64,000 nt of DNA from Polynucleobacter acidiphobus (lineage in GTDB: Bacteria; Pseudomonadota; Gammaproteobacteria; Burkholderiales; Burkholderiaceae): positions 262,019 to 326,018 of the forward strand of contig NZ_CP023277.1 of the NCBI RefSeq assembly GCF_003065385.1. Direction: 5' to 3'. Under the pieces are notes generated by a model. The model was not told the origin of the DNA, did no database searches, and saw only the letters and a list, made by a program, of their open reading frames with translations. The translations under genes and the position numbers were made by a program. Shown here piece by piece: positions 55,240 to 61,981 of the stretch (positions within the stretch are counted from its first letter, which is position 1; each line of letters starts with the position of its first letter).

Positions 55240-55498
55240 ATGAGCCAATTAAGTCATCTCAAACTAGTCGCAGTCAAAAAGCCTCGTAATATGCCTGCAA
55301 TTGTTATCCGCAGAAATAAGCTGGGATCCAAACTCTGGGAGCAGATCCAACTAGCTAAAAGTCAGCTGGATGGAACACCATTTGTAGTGATGAAATACAA
55401 AACTGTTAAAGATCGTGAAACAGGGATACGCAAGCAGGTGGAGGTGCCCAAACGCATCAAGCCTTGGTGGTTTCAAAGTGAAGAGGGAAAAGTCTGTG
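55240..55498 (+). pseudogene. Hypothetical gene split by an IS (5' part)
   Basis: The first 86 codons of a gene starting MSQLSHLKLVAVKKPRNMPAI. An IS3-family element enters at 55499, so the frame now runs into IS sequence and stops at 55584. Removing the IS and one copy of the GTG duplication joins it exactly in frame to 56730-56911, giving 441 bases and a 146-residue protein (join reads KVCVAVKYGSW). Function unknown: basic N-terminal half, then an acidic helical C terminus. Confidence 0.85.
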
Positions 55499-55558
55499 TG
55501 GCATTCCCCCGATTCAGTAGACAGTTAATATTGTCAACAATGAATCAAGGGAGTAGTG

Positions 55559-55840
55559 ATGAAGCGAACCAAATACACCGCTGAGTTCAAATTAGAAGCG
55601 GTTAAGCAGATCTTAGATAAAGGGCATTCAGCAGTTGAGGTATCCAGACGCTTGGGGGTGCCTGTCGGCCTGCTGTATACCTGGACCCGAAAACTCAAGG
55701 GGTCAGATGAGAAACCAATAGAAGACATCAAAGCGCTGCAAGCCGAGATGACCAAACTCAAAGCAGAACTGAGGCGAACCACTGAAGAGCGCGACATCCT
55801 AAAAAAGGCCGCCGCGTACTTTGCCAAAGTGTCCGAGTGA
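55559..55840 (+). CDS. IS3-family OrfA
   Basis: A 93-residue HTH protein (MKRTKYTAEFKLEAVKQIL, VSRRLGVPVGLLYTWTRKLKG) followed by a coiled coil and ERDILKKAAAYFAK. ATG 55559 is preceded by AGGGAG. Slippery heptamer A AAA AAG at 55801-55807 allows -1 frameshifting into orfB. Confidence 0.93.
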   Translation: MKRTKYTAEFKLEAVKQILDKGHSAVEVSRRLGVPVGLLYTWTRKLKGSDEKPIEDIKALQAEMTKLKAELRRTTEERDILKKAAAYFAKVSE

Positions 55841-56697
55841 AGTACGCGTTTATCAAAGAGCATCGCCAGGAGTTCCGGCTTTTGAGCATGTGCCGGGTTC
55901 TGAAGGTGCACCGCAGTGGCTATTACGCTTGGTTAAAAGAACCTCAATCACCCCGGGCTCTGGAGAACGCCAAGTTATCAGAACAGATCCGTTACTTCTA
56001 TGATCAGAGTATGGGGATTTATGGCAGCCCGCGGATTTACCATGACCTCAGGGAAGCGGGTGTAGCCTGTAGTGAAAACCGAGTGGCAAGACTCATGAAG
56101 GCCTCGCAACTGCGCTCCATCCGCGGGTATAAGCGTCCGCGATATCGGATCGGTAGACCGTCTCTAGTCTCACCCAATCAATTGCAACGTCAATTTACCC
56201 ATGATGCCCCTGATCAAGCCTGGGTGACCGACATTACCTATATCCGAACTTACGAAGGCTGGTTGTACTTGGCGGTAGTGATTGATTTGCACTCCCGATT
56301 AGTGGTTGGCTGGAGCATGCAAGCACGTATGGAAACCCGCTTGGTCCTGGATGCCTTAACGATGGCGGTATGGCGCAGAAAGCCTAAGAATGGTCTTATC
56401 ATCCACTCCGACCAAGGTAGCCAGTTCGGTAGTGATGCATTTGCCCGCTGGTGCAAAGATAATCGATTAAGCCCGAGCATGAGCAGGCGTGGCAACTGCT
56501 GGGATAACGCAGTGGCTGAATCCTTCTTTAGCAGCCTCAAAAGTGAATTAATTAAGAAACGGATTTATCCCACTAGGGCACAAGCCAAATCAGAGATCTT
56601 TGAATACATCGAAGAGTTCTACAATCGGGTAAGGCGTCACAAGCATCTTGCCCAACTAAGTCCAATGGCGTTCGAACAACGTCAAATTGCGTTATGA
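55837..56697 (+). CDS. IS3-family transposase OrfB
   Basis: A 286-residue transposase with the HTH_21 region (FRLLSMCRVLKVHRSGYYAWL), and the DDE triad in AWVTDITYI, IIHSDQGSQFGS and CWDNAVAESFFSSLKSEL. It is in the -1 frame relative to orfA and overlaps it by 4 bases. Appears intact. Confidence 0.95.
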   Translation: MKYAFIKEHRQEFRLLSMCRVLKVHRSGYYAWLKEPQSPRALENAKLSEQIRYFYDQSMGIYGSPRIYHDLREAGVACSENRVARLMKASQLRSIRGYKRPRYRIGRPSLVSPNQLQRQFTHDAPDQAWVTDITYIRTYEGWLYLAVVIDLHSRLVVGWSMQARMETRLVLDALTMAVWRRKPKNGLIIHSDQGSQFGSDAFARWCKDNRLSPSMSRRGNCWDNAVAESFFSSLKSELIKKRIYPTRAQAKSEIFEYIEEFYNRVRRHKHLAQLSPMAFEQRQIAL

Positions 56698-56729
56698 AAA
56701 GTGTCTACGATATTGGGGGAATGCCAGTG

Positions 56730-56911
56730 TCGCCGTGAAATATGGCAGCTGGACTATAGAGTTGGCCAAAGGTAAGCCTAGCGTGGAGGTGGCTAGTGGA
56801 GAGGCCTTAATAAAAGCTTTGGAATCTATTAAAGCAGCGGTAGAAGCGGGAGAGCTTGATGAGCAGATTGAAGCTGCAAGTGCTGGGCTAAGAGTGGGAT
56901 TTAGGCGTTAA
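56730..56911 (+). pseudogene. Hypothetical gene split by an IS (3' part)
   Basis: Continuation of the gene beginning at 55240: AVKYGSWTIELAKGKPSVEV then EALIKALESIKAAVEAGELDEQIE, to the TAA at 56909-56911. After precise excision the reading frame is restored, so the insertion is recent and the gene has not decayed further. Confidence 0.82.
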
Positions 56912-56997
56912 CAGAAAGATTTTGATGATTCAAATCTAAAGCATGAGTTGGTTGTATGCTTGCTATAGCGCAACCAATGATTACCTTGTACTGATCT

Positions 56998-57990
56998 ATG
57001 AGCTATACCTCTATTAGCATTCTTAAATTATCAGCAACCCTTCCTCAAGTTAGAGACATTACTGAATTACTTGGGTATAAAAAAGTTAAAAATGCTTTCA
57101 AAGCGCCCAATCAAATCGCAAGCTATTACTGGTTTGATGAAAAGGATTATCGCTCTTGGACGGGTGTTGAGTTGGAGGTATATAAAACAAGAAAAGGTCC
57201 AATTAAGATTTTCACAAGATCAAGAGTTTCGAGAAGTTATTGGGATCTTTTGCAGCAAAATAGAACTTTGAAGTTATTGAGGGATCTATTTGGCGGTCAT
57301 TTTGAAAGTGATGCAGGCAAAAATCGCTATTGGCGTCCAAATGGAGCAGCACCTTCACCGTTGTCCTCCGGTTGTTATCTTGCTCGTTGGAGGTTTCACA
57401 ACAATCTTCAGCGAGCTGAGCTTTATCTGCAGCATCGTAACCTAGGTGGTGACTTAGCAAAAGATGTGCCTTCGGGACTTCCTTTTATAGATGAATTAAA
57501 TCCACGCTTATTATCAAATAATATGTTGGTTCCCTATTTAATAGCGGCATGGGAAGAATATTTCCGAGCAACTTTTACTGCTTGTTTGCGCTACTCTCGG
57601 AAAAGAGAGTCCGCACTAAAGCAAGCAAAGCTTGGCCATGTTGAATTTGAGCAATTGATTGCGGGCAGCCTACAAGCGGAAAGATTAATAGCGGAATCTT
57701 TTTCATTCCAACGTCCAAGCATAATTGCAAAAAATTTTGGATATGTCGATTCTAAAATTGATATTGCCGCAATTTTACGTAAGCCGTATAGAGGTAGAAA
57801 AGAAAGTCTATTTGATCTTATAGAGAATATTGTTAGCGATCGAAATCAGCTTGTACATACTGGAGAAATAAACATCAATCTTTTTGATGCAAAATTAAAG
57901 GCGTTATTTGTAGATTTAACCCAGGCTGTAGACCGCGCATATCAGCATATTGCTAAGCAGAGCAATTTTGATCCAATTTATGATTATTAA
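56998..57990 (+). CDS. Hypothetical protein with HEPN-like C-terminal domain
   Basis: A 330-residue protein. The C-terminal third is helical with LVPYLIAAWEEYFRATFTACL (about 177-197) and ends in VSDRNQLVHTGEI, where R282, N283 and H287 form the Rx4H pattern of HEPN ribonuclease-like domains. The N-terminal half (Trp/Tyr-rich, SYYWFDEKDYRSWTGVELEV) is of unknown type. It is followed 46 bases later by another hypothetical gene on the same strand. HEPN membership is inferred from the motif and helix spacing. Confidence 0.6.
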   Translation: MSYTSISILKLSATLPQVRDITELLGYKKVKNAFKAPNQIASYYWFDEKDYRSWTGVELEVYKTRKGPIKIFTRSRVSRSYWDLLQQNRTLKLLRDLFGGHFESDAGKNRYWRPNGAAPSPLSSGCYLARWRFHNNLQRAELYLQHRNLGGDLAKDVPSGLPFIDELNPRLLSNNMLVPYLIAAWEEYFRATFTACLRYSRKRESALKQAKLGHVEFEQLIAGSLQAERLIAESFSFQRPSIIAKNFGYVDSKIDIAAILRKPYRGRKESLFDLIENIVSDRNQLVHTGEININLFDAKLKALFVDLTQAVDRAYQHIAKQSNFDPIYDY

Positions 57991-58036
57991 TACATCCTAT
58001 TAAGATCTTAATCAGCACTTCTGGGGGTTATTTTGA

Positions 58037-58570
58037 ATGATTGAATCTTATTATTGGCGAGAAGACCTTCTGGATCATGCTCGAAGACTTAGGCCTGTAA
58101 AAAATCCAAAGCGCTGGAGCGACCGTGCTTTGGTCATTTTTGAAAAAGAACTCATGATTTCTTTTTATATCGTCCGAACCTTACTTGAGAGGGATAAGAC
58201 ATCAAAAAAATCTGATGATTACAGAGTTTCAGTGCGCTGTGTGCCATGGAATAGAAGGTCTCTCACTAAGTTAAATTATTTTGATATTGAGAGGCTTTAT
58301 TCTTTTGATCGCGAATTTGATGACAAGATATCCGTGAAGCATTTAGCCAATCAATTTATTCATTCCAGGGCAATTTTTGCAATACGAGATAAAACTCGAA
58401 ATTGGTCTGAAATTATGCTTTGCTCGGACCGTCAGGCAAAGAATGTTCTTTATAGAGTCTCAATTGATGAAATTCGGAAAACTCTTCTTTTTGTGGGCAA
58501 AGACTATGCCGAATCCTTAAGCTACATATGGGATCCTAAAATTGAGGATTATCAAGTTAAGCGTGGTTGA
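58037..58570 (+). CDS. Hypothetical partner of the HEPN-like gene
   Basis: A 177-residue soluble protein starting MIESYYWREDLLDHARRLRP. Features include ALVIFEKELMISFYIVRTLLE (a helix), NQFIHSRAIFAIRDKTRNWSEIMLCSDR and a C-terminal DEIRKTLLFVGKDYAESLSYIW. No family recognised. Orientation and the 46-base gap suggest one transcript with the preceding gene, so the two may act together. Confidence 0.6.
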   Translation: MIESYYWREDLLDHARRLRPVKNPKRWSDRALVIFEKELMISFYIVRTLLERDKTSKKSDDYRVSVRCVPWNRRSLTKLNYFDIERLYSFDREFDDKISVKHLANQFIHSRAIFAIRDKTRNWSEIMLCSDRQAKNVLYRVSIDEIRKTLLFVGKDYAESLSYIWDPKIEDYQVKRG

Positions 58571-58594
58571 CTACCGGGTTTGCTAAATATCTAT

Positions 58595-58741
58595 ATGAAA
58601 AGATATAAGGCAACAGTCAATGCAGCAGGGATGTGGGTGGAGACCATTTTGTACGCCCAAAACCAGGCTCAGGCATATAGGTTGTTTCAAGCTATCTTTG
58701 GAGCCAAAAACGTGCCACATCAACCGCTGCAGATTGGTTAA
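58595..58741 (+). CDS. Small island protein (48 residues)
   Basis: MKRYKATVNAAGMWVETILY then AQAYRLFQAIFGAKNVP. It reads like a compact beta-alpha unit and ends 2 bases before the next small gene. The two together resemble small genes of plasmids and integrative elements, but I cannot name a family. Confidence 0.55.
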   Translation: MKRYKATVNAAGMWVETILYAQNQAQAYRLFQAIFGAKNVPHQPLQIG

Positions 58742-58743
58742 CT

Positions 58744-58905
58744 ATGAGATTCAATGAAATTGCCCCACAAAAACCATTAAGCCCAGAGCAAGCTAGGCTT
58801 AAGTCAATGAAGGAACGTGTAAAGCGCGATCAGCAGGCTGTAAAAGCTGAACGAGCTAGACAGAAGATTAAGGCTGGTCAGGCGGAGTTGGCTAATGTTA
58901 ACTAA
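58744..58905 (+). CDS. Small basic island protein (53 residues)
   Basis: MRFNEIAPQKPLSPEQARLK followed by a helical, Lys/Arg/Gln-rich tail (ERVKRDQQAVKAERARQKI). Small basic proteins of this pattern are common next to plasmid and integrative-element genes. Starts 2 bases after the preceding small gene. Function unknown. Confidence 0.55.
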   Translation: MRFNEIAPQKPLSPEQARLKSMKERVKRDQQAVKAERARQKIKAGQAELANVN

Positions 58906-58912
58906 ATTTCTG

Positions 58913-59254
58913 TCACTTAATCATGTCCCCATATCCCCAAATTACTGTCCCAATGCATACCCAAATTAAGCCGTAATGGGTAGGCAGTATTTTAAAATAA
59001 TCACGAAGTTTTAGCGGTTCTATTAAATCGTTTTCCCCCATGATGGTAAGTTGCTTATGGATTGTGGCTCCTTCATTGGTAGTTCTTATTACATAAAAAC
59101 TTTCCAGAATAATTCCATATAAAACTATCAAACACCCGGACCTGGAAAAAGCAATAGATTGGGCATCGTTGGAGCATAGCTGCCAATAGAAACCGGCACC
59201 CAAGATCGCAAATGGGATAACGTATTTAAGGATAGTTATAATGGTAGATTTCAT
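58913..59254 (-). CDS. Small membrane protein, unknown function
   Basis: A 113-residue protein with three hydrophobic segments: YVIPFAILGAGFYWQL (about 11-26), GCLIVLYGIILESFYVI (about 40-56) and YGLIWVCIGTVIWGYG (about 93-108). No family recognised. A TGTC-N9-GACA palindrome lies 45-69 bases upstream of its start. Confidence 0.6.
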   Translation of the reverse strand: MKSTIITILKYVIPFAILGAGFYWQLCSNDAQSIAFSRSGCLIVLYGIILESFYVIRTTNEGATIHKQLTIMGENDLIEPLKLRDYFKILPTHYGLIWVCIGTVIWGYGDMIK

Positions 59255-59298
59255 TTGAAGACTCTCCTGCTAGTCTAAACAGAAATTATTAGATTGCT

Positions 59299-59323
59299 CA
59301 AGTGTCTCGAAACACGACACTTG
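59299..59323. promoter_or_regulatory. TGTC-N9-GACA palindrome, site 2
   Basis: Perfect arms CAAGTGTC (59299-59306) and GACACTTG (59316-59323) around TCGAAACAC. It lies between the stop of the tautomerase gene (59325) and the start of the leftward membrane protein gene (59254). Confidence 0.6.
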
Positions 59324-59324
59324 T

Positions 59325-59714
59325 TTAGTGGTGATATCGATATTCCTGAGTCTTACCGCCATAGCCATAGCTAGTAGCCCTAACATCTTGCACATAGATA
59401 TAGCTCTCTTCATGAAGGTTGCCCAGAATTGACCCAAAACCCTCAAATGCTTCCTTGATGTACTGAGCCTTCTCATCTTTGGTATTGGTCTCATCAGTAA
59501 TCTTGATATCAAAGTAAATGCTGTTCTTGCCTTGCTCGCTTAATAGCTTGCCACCCACAAACCAGCAGTCTGTATCTACATATTCAATGGCAATGGCAGT
59601 AACTTCCTTTTTCTTACCCAGAATACGGTGGGTAAGGTCTAGTAGTAGTTCATTAATGGCTTTAGTCGTAGCGATACTCTTTTGTCCGCTGACTTTCACG
59701 TTCAAGATTGGCAT
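59325..59714 (-). CDS. Tautomerase-superfamily protein
   Basis: A 129-residue protein beginning MPILNVKVSGQKSIATTKAI, with Pro at position 2 that becomes the catalytic N-terminal residue after Met removal, as in 4-oxalocrotonate tautomerases. It is about twice the length of a short 4-OT subunit. A strong Shine-Dalgarno AAAGGAGG precedes it. Preceded in the same direction by a MarR gene whose upstream region carries the same 19-base motif. Natural substrate unknown. Confidence 0.8.
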   Translation of the reverse strand: MPILNVKVSGQKSIATTKAINELLLDLTHRILGKKKEVTAIAIEYVDTDCWFVGGKLLSEQGKNSIYFDIKITDETNTKDEKAQYIKEAFEGFGSILGNLHEESYIYVQDVRATSYGYGGKTQEYRYHH

Positions 59715-59751
59715 GTAATCCTCCTTTGTAAATAAATCAAATTATTAAAAC

Positions 59752-59770
59752 TAATTAGCTATGCAACTAT
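59752..59770 (-). promoter_or_regulatory. 19-base MarR operator candidate upstream of tautomerase
   Basis: TAATTAGCTATGCAACTAT, identical to the sequence at 60229-60247 upstream of the MarR gene itself. The core TTAGCTATGCAA is a partial palindrome (TTGC...GCtAA on the other strand), as MarR operators often are. Two exact copies upstream of the regulator and its neighbour support autoregulation plus control of the tautomerase. Confidence 0.7.
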
Positions 59771-59791
59771 TAGGGAAATAAAAAAGTCCCG

Positions 59792-60226
59792 TTACTTCAG
59801 TGCAGAGCTAATGCCCCGAAGTTGTCCAACAACATCTTCAAAATGCTCGGTTCCTAACGTTTTCTTCAGGCGCTTGGTAACAGCTCCACTGGCTGCATTA
59901 ATGGCATCCTTCATTTCAATCGCCTTTTTAGTGGGGTGGATCTCTTGTTCGCGACCATCTTTCTCTGAAGTTAGGCGTTTAATTAGGCCCAATCTCTCCA
60001 AGCCATCTAATCCTCTCGTAGCAGTAGGGCGGCTGATATTCATCTCTAAAGCCAACTCACTTTGTAATAGTGGGGCTTTATCTAAAACCACTCTGAGCAT
60101 GAATGCTTGGGAGGGGGTAAGGCCAAAGGGCTTAAATGCACTAGTCCATTCCCGCTCTAGCTGACGAGCTAGGCTGGTGGTATTGAAATAGAGGCATTGT
60201 TCAAACATAAGGGTAGTGTAGTACAT
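59792..60226 (-). CDS. MarR-family transcriptional regulator
   Basis: A 144-residue winged-helix repressor: CLYFNTTSLARQLEREWTSAFKPFGLTPSQAFML, LALEMNISRPTATRGLDGLERLGLIKRL and SEKDGREQEI in the wing. An ATG at 60208 could also be the start. It is likely a sensor of small organic compounds controlling the following tautomerase gene; the ligand is not deducible. Confidence 0.88.
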   Translation of the reverse strand: MYYTTLMFEQCLYFNTTSLARQLEREWTSAFKPFGLTPSQAFMLRVVLDKAPLLQSELALEMNISRPTATRGLDGLERLGLIKRLTSEKDGREQEIHPTKKAIEMKDAINAASGAVTKRLKKTLGTEHFEDVVGQLRGISSALK

Positions 60227-60228
60227 TT

Positions 60229-60247
60229 TAATTAGCTATGCAACTAT
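60229..60247 (-). promoter_or_regulatory. 19-base MarR operator candidate upstream of marR
   Basis: Second exact copy of TAATTAGCTATGCAACTAT, directly upstream of the MarR start (60226), consistent with autorepression. Confidence 0.7.
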
Positions 60248-60262
60248 ATCGTTACCCTCTAT

Positions 60263-61021
60263 CTAAGTGGTGGCTATTTGTATCTCTTTTAATCTTTGTA
60301 TGCGAGGTAGCTCCGGGTCAGTTTCGCACCGTTTGATGAATATCTCAAAGTCACTAATAAGAGAGTCAAAACTATTTAAATCAGCAACGTCTCGATCTTG
60401 AAGGCTTTGAATTAGCTTCTCACGTGGAATGCTTTGAATATATGCATAAGTCTCATTACTGCCGGGGAAAACCCACCATAGTGGATGCTCTTCGCCAAAA
60501 TCAAAGAAAACATGACCTGAGCACTCAGACCAATTTTTAAGAAGATTCCCTTTTGGAAAGAATGTTCGACATTTATTTGGAGATAGTGGGTCAGGGGATT
60601 GTCCATAGACCATGCCATTTTTAAATGGCTCAATATCGCATTTACGTTTTGTGCCATCTACAACCCAAATGAGTTTTTGGTAAAAGTTTTCTCTTGAACG
60701 TCGTTCGTCTAAATTAAGCACTGAATGCTGAAATTCAATAACCCAGCCAGCTTTGGTTTTGACATCTGCAATATGCTTTTCGCCAGTATTGTCATGTTGA
60801 ATATATTCCTGCCAATCGCTGGGAAATTGATCTTTCCAGGAGCGATGCCATTCTGATTCTTTCTCCCACCAGGGGTCACATTGACCTTGATTCTTGTGTG
60901 CCCAGTGATGTACGCGGACTCGTCCACATTTAGCGGTCATTTGACAACCACATGCAGGGCAGAGGCCAGATAGTTTTGGCTCGGCCTCTTGGCGCTGTCC
61001 GTTTACTAGTGAGAATTTCAT
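60263..61021 (-). CDS. CoiA-like competence/nuclease family protein
   Basis: A 252-residue protein. The N-terminal zinc-finger-like part has CPACGCQMTAKCG and VHHWAHK; the nuclease-like core has WWEKESEWHRSWK, then HIADVKTKAGWVIEFQHS with D86, E96 and Q98 forming a D...ExQ restriction-endonuclease-like site, and FYQKLIWVVDG. CoiA proteins in Gram-positives act in DNA uptake; solitary island copies in proteobacteria may have DNA-processing or defence roles. That role is inferred. Confidence 0.78.
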   Translation of the reverse strand: MKFSLVNGQRQEAEPKLSGLCPACGCQMTAKCGRVRVHHWAHKNQGQCDPWWEKESEWHRSWKDQFPSDWQEYIQHDNTGEKHIADVKTKAGWVIEFQHSVLNLDERRSRENFYQKLIWVVDGTKRKCDIEPFKNGMVYGQSPDPLSPNKCRTFFPKGNLLKNWSECSGHVFFDFGEEHPLWWVFPGSNETYAYIQSIPREKLIQSLQDRDVADLNSFDSLISDFEIFIKRCETDPELPRIQRLKEIQIATT

Positions 61022-61046
61022 GGATTTATGCTACCCCAAAAGACTA

Positions 61047-61069
61047 GTTTGTCGGGTAACCCGACAAAC
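61047..61069. promoter_or_regulatory. TGTC-N9-GACA palindrome, site 3
   Basis: Perfect 11-base arms GTTTGTCGGGT and ACCCGACAAAC around a single A. The spacer between TGTC and GACA reads GGGTAACCC. It begins 26 bases upstream of the CoiA-like start (61021); its centre is 32 bases, three turns, from site 4. Confidence 0.65.
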
Positions 61070-61078
61070 CGTATACCT

Positions 61079-61101
61079 AAGTGTCGCGTTTCGCGACGCT
61101 T
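61079..61101. promoter_or_regulatory. TGTC-N9-GACA palindrome, site 4
   Basis: AAGTGTCGCG, TTT, CGCGACGCTT: an inverted repeat with one mismatch in the arms. Read on the minus strand the spacer is GCGAAACGC, fitting NSGWAACNS. Forms a tandem pair with site 3 upstream of the CoiA-like gene. Confidence 0.6.
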
Positions 61102-61339
61102 GACTGCCTGGTGTGTGTAAGTAGCTGCTTACTGTGAAACCATTGGCCAATATAAGTCTAAAGTTTTGGCACCAAAATGACTCACAAAATAGTCAAAAAT
61201 CAGAGTAAAAATACTTATAAATTTTTGAGAGAAAAGACTTATCAAAGTGCTTATAAACCACTAAAATTAGTGCAGGTTAACAATCTAAGCACTAGATGTA
61301 GTGTTTCACTCTGGAGTAGTTGGGAGCCTGCAAAAAGAA

Positions 61340-61371
61340 AAAGTGGCCGGAATTCGAGCTCCGACCACTTT
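61340..61371 (-). terminator. Large hairpin with leftward T tract
   Basis: Arms AAAGTGG-C-CGGA and TCCG-A-CCACTTT with one mismatch and an 8-base loop. On the minus strand the stem is followed by a T-rich run, so it could terminate leftward transcription, yet no leftward gene is seen immediately to its right. The apex TTCGAGC resembles a tRNA T-loop, but no complete tRNA can be folded. Confidence 0.45.
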
Positions 61372-61488
61372 GGTGTCGACTCCCTGGTGAGGTGCCAACG
61401 GTTTTGCTAGATAAGCATATTTAGTTTAACAGTATCTTCTTCTTGCCCGTCAACCCAGGCTAACAACTTTGTTAGAAAGGGTTTTGCC

Positions 61489-61668
61489 ATGGGAAATAAG
61501 CCAGGTCAAAACACTGGTAACCAAGGTGGGATATTCCAGCAAGTGACACTAACGGGCAAGCCTGTCGGTAACTATGTAGCTGTGCCGGATCATCGCCCAT
61601 TGCCTCCGACAACTAAGCCGGGGCATACGTGGAAGCCAGTGGTAACAACACCAAACAATAAACGTTAA
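61489..61668 (+). CDS. Small Pro/Gly/Thr-rich protein (59 residues)
   Basis: MGNKPGQNTGNQGGIFQQVT, then GKPVGNYVAVPDHRPLPPTTKPGHTWKP and a basic end. The layout (a KPG start, a central GKPV segment and a final PGHTWK) recalls YjzC-like small proteins. An AAAGG ribosome site precedes the ATG and a strong terminator follows 6 bases after the stop, which together argue for a real single-gene transcript. Function unknown. Confidence 0.7.
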   Translation: MGNKPGQNTGNQGGIFQQVTLTGKPVGNYVAVPDHRPLPPTTKPGHTWKPVVTTPNNKR

Positions 61669-61674
61669 GGTGGG

Positions 61675-61699
61675 TGAGGGGGATTCCCCCTCATTTTTT
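61675..61699 (+). terminator. Rho-independent terminator after the small gene
   Basis: Perfect 8-base stem TGAGGGGG (61675-61682), loop ATT, CCCCCTCA (61686-61693), followed by TTTTTT. Confidence 0.9.
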
Positions 61700-61726
61700 G
61701 ATTAAATTTAATTTGGGTTGGTTGTT

Positions 61727-61954
61727 ATGGAAAGATATAAAAATCTAAGCGGTAAATCTAACATTCACTCCTATCAATTGCATAGCGATTCAATTGATAT
61801 ATTGTTTAACGATGGATGGTTTTATTCTTACTCGAATGCGAGTGCGGGCGGTGGAAACATTGACCAAATGAAATTGTTAGCTACTAATGGCTTTGGTCTC
61901 AATGGATTTATTATGAGACACGTTAAAAAACTTTATGAAAGAAAATGGAGGTAG
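61727..61954 (+). CDS. KTSC-like domain protein
   Basis: A 75-residue protein starting at ATG 61727: MERYKNLSGKSNIHSYQLHS, then SIDILFNDGWFYSYSNASAGG and ATNGFGLNGFIMRHVKKLY. The order of a beta-rich start, a G-W-Y-Y segment and a final GFIxxHVxxxY fits the KTSC domain, whose function is poorly defined. It is just upstream of the UPF0489-like gene and may share its transcript. Confidence 0.6.
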   Translation: MERYKNLSGKSNIHSYQLHSDSIDILFNDGWFYSYSNASAGGGNIDQMKLLATNGFGLNGFIMRHVKKLYERKWR

Positions 61955-61981
61955 TTCGTACTTAATTGCTTTTGTCGATTC

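Larger units (their letters stand above)
55499..56726 (+). mobile_element. IS3-family insertion sequence of a second type
   Basis: 1228-base element with ends TGGCATTCCCCC (55499-55510) and its reverse complement (56715-56726), with GTAGACA shared further inward. It is flanked by a 3-base duplication GTG (55496-55498 and 56727-56729), as usual for the IS3/IS51-type groups. Two overlapping frames with an A6G frameshift site encode the transposase. Unrelated in sequence to the element at 42257. Confidence 0.95.
61022..61488. other. Palindrome-rich region upstream of the CoiA-like gene
   Basis: No convincing gene: a 77-codon frame at 61177-61410 is unrecognised and runs through a hairpin. The region has two TGTC-N9-GACA sites, a near-palindrome GTAAGTAG/CTGCTTAC (61118-61133) and a large hairpin at 61340-61371. 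Confidence 0.5.

Noticed and set aside
61351..61362. Polylinker-like string GAATTCGAGCTC suggesting vector contamination
   Set aside because: The neighbouring bases do not continue any cloning site array and the string is part of a longer natural-looking hairpin.
61340..61371. tRNA gene
   Set aside because: The TTCGAGC loop is suggestive but the T stem does not pair over five bases and no acceptor, D or anticodon arms can be drawn.
61177..61410. 77-codon frame upstream of the small Pro-rich gene
   Set aside because: No recognisable protein features and it runs through a perfect hairpin; more likely noncoding.
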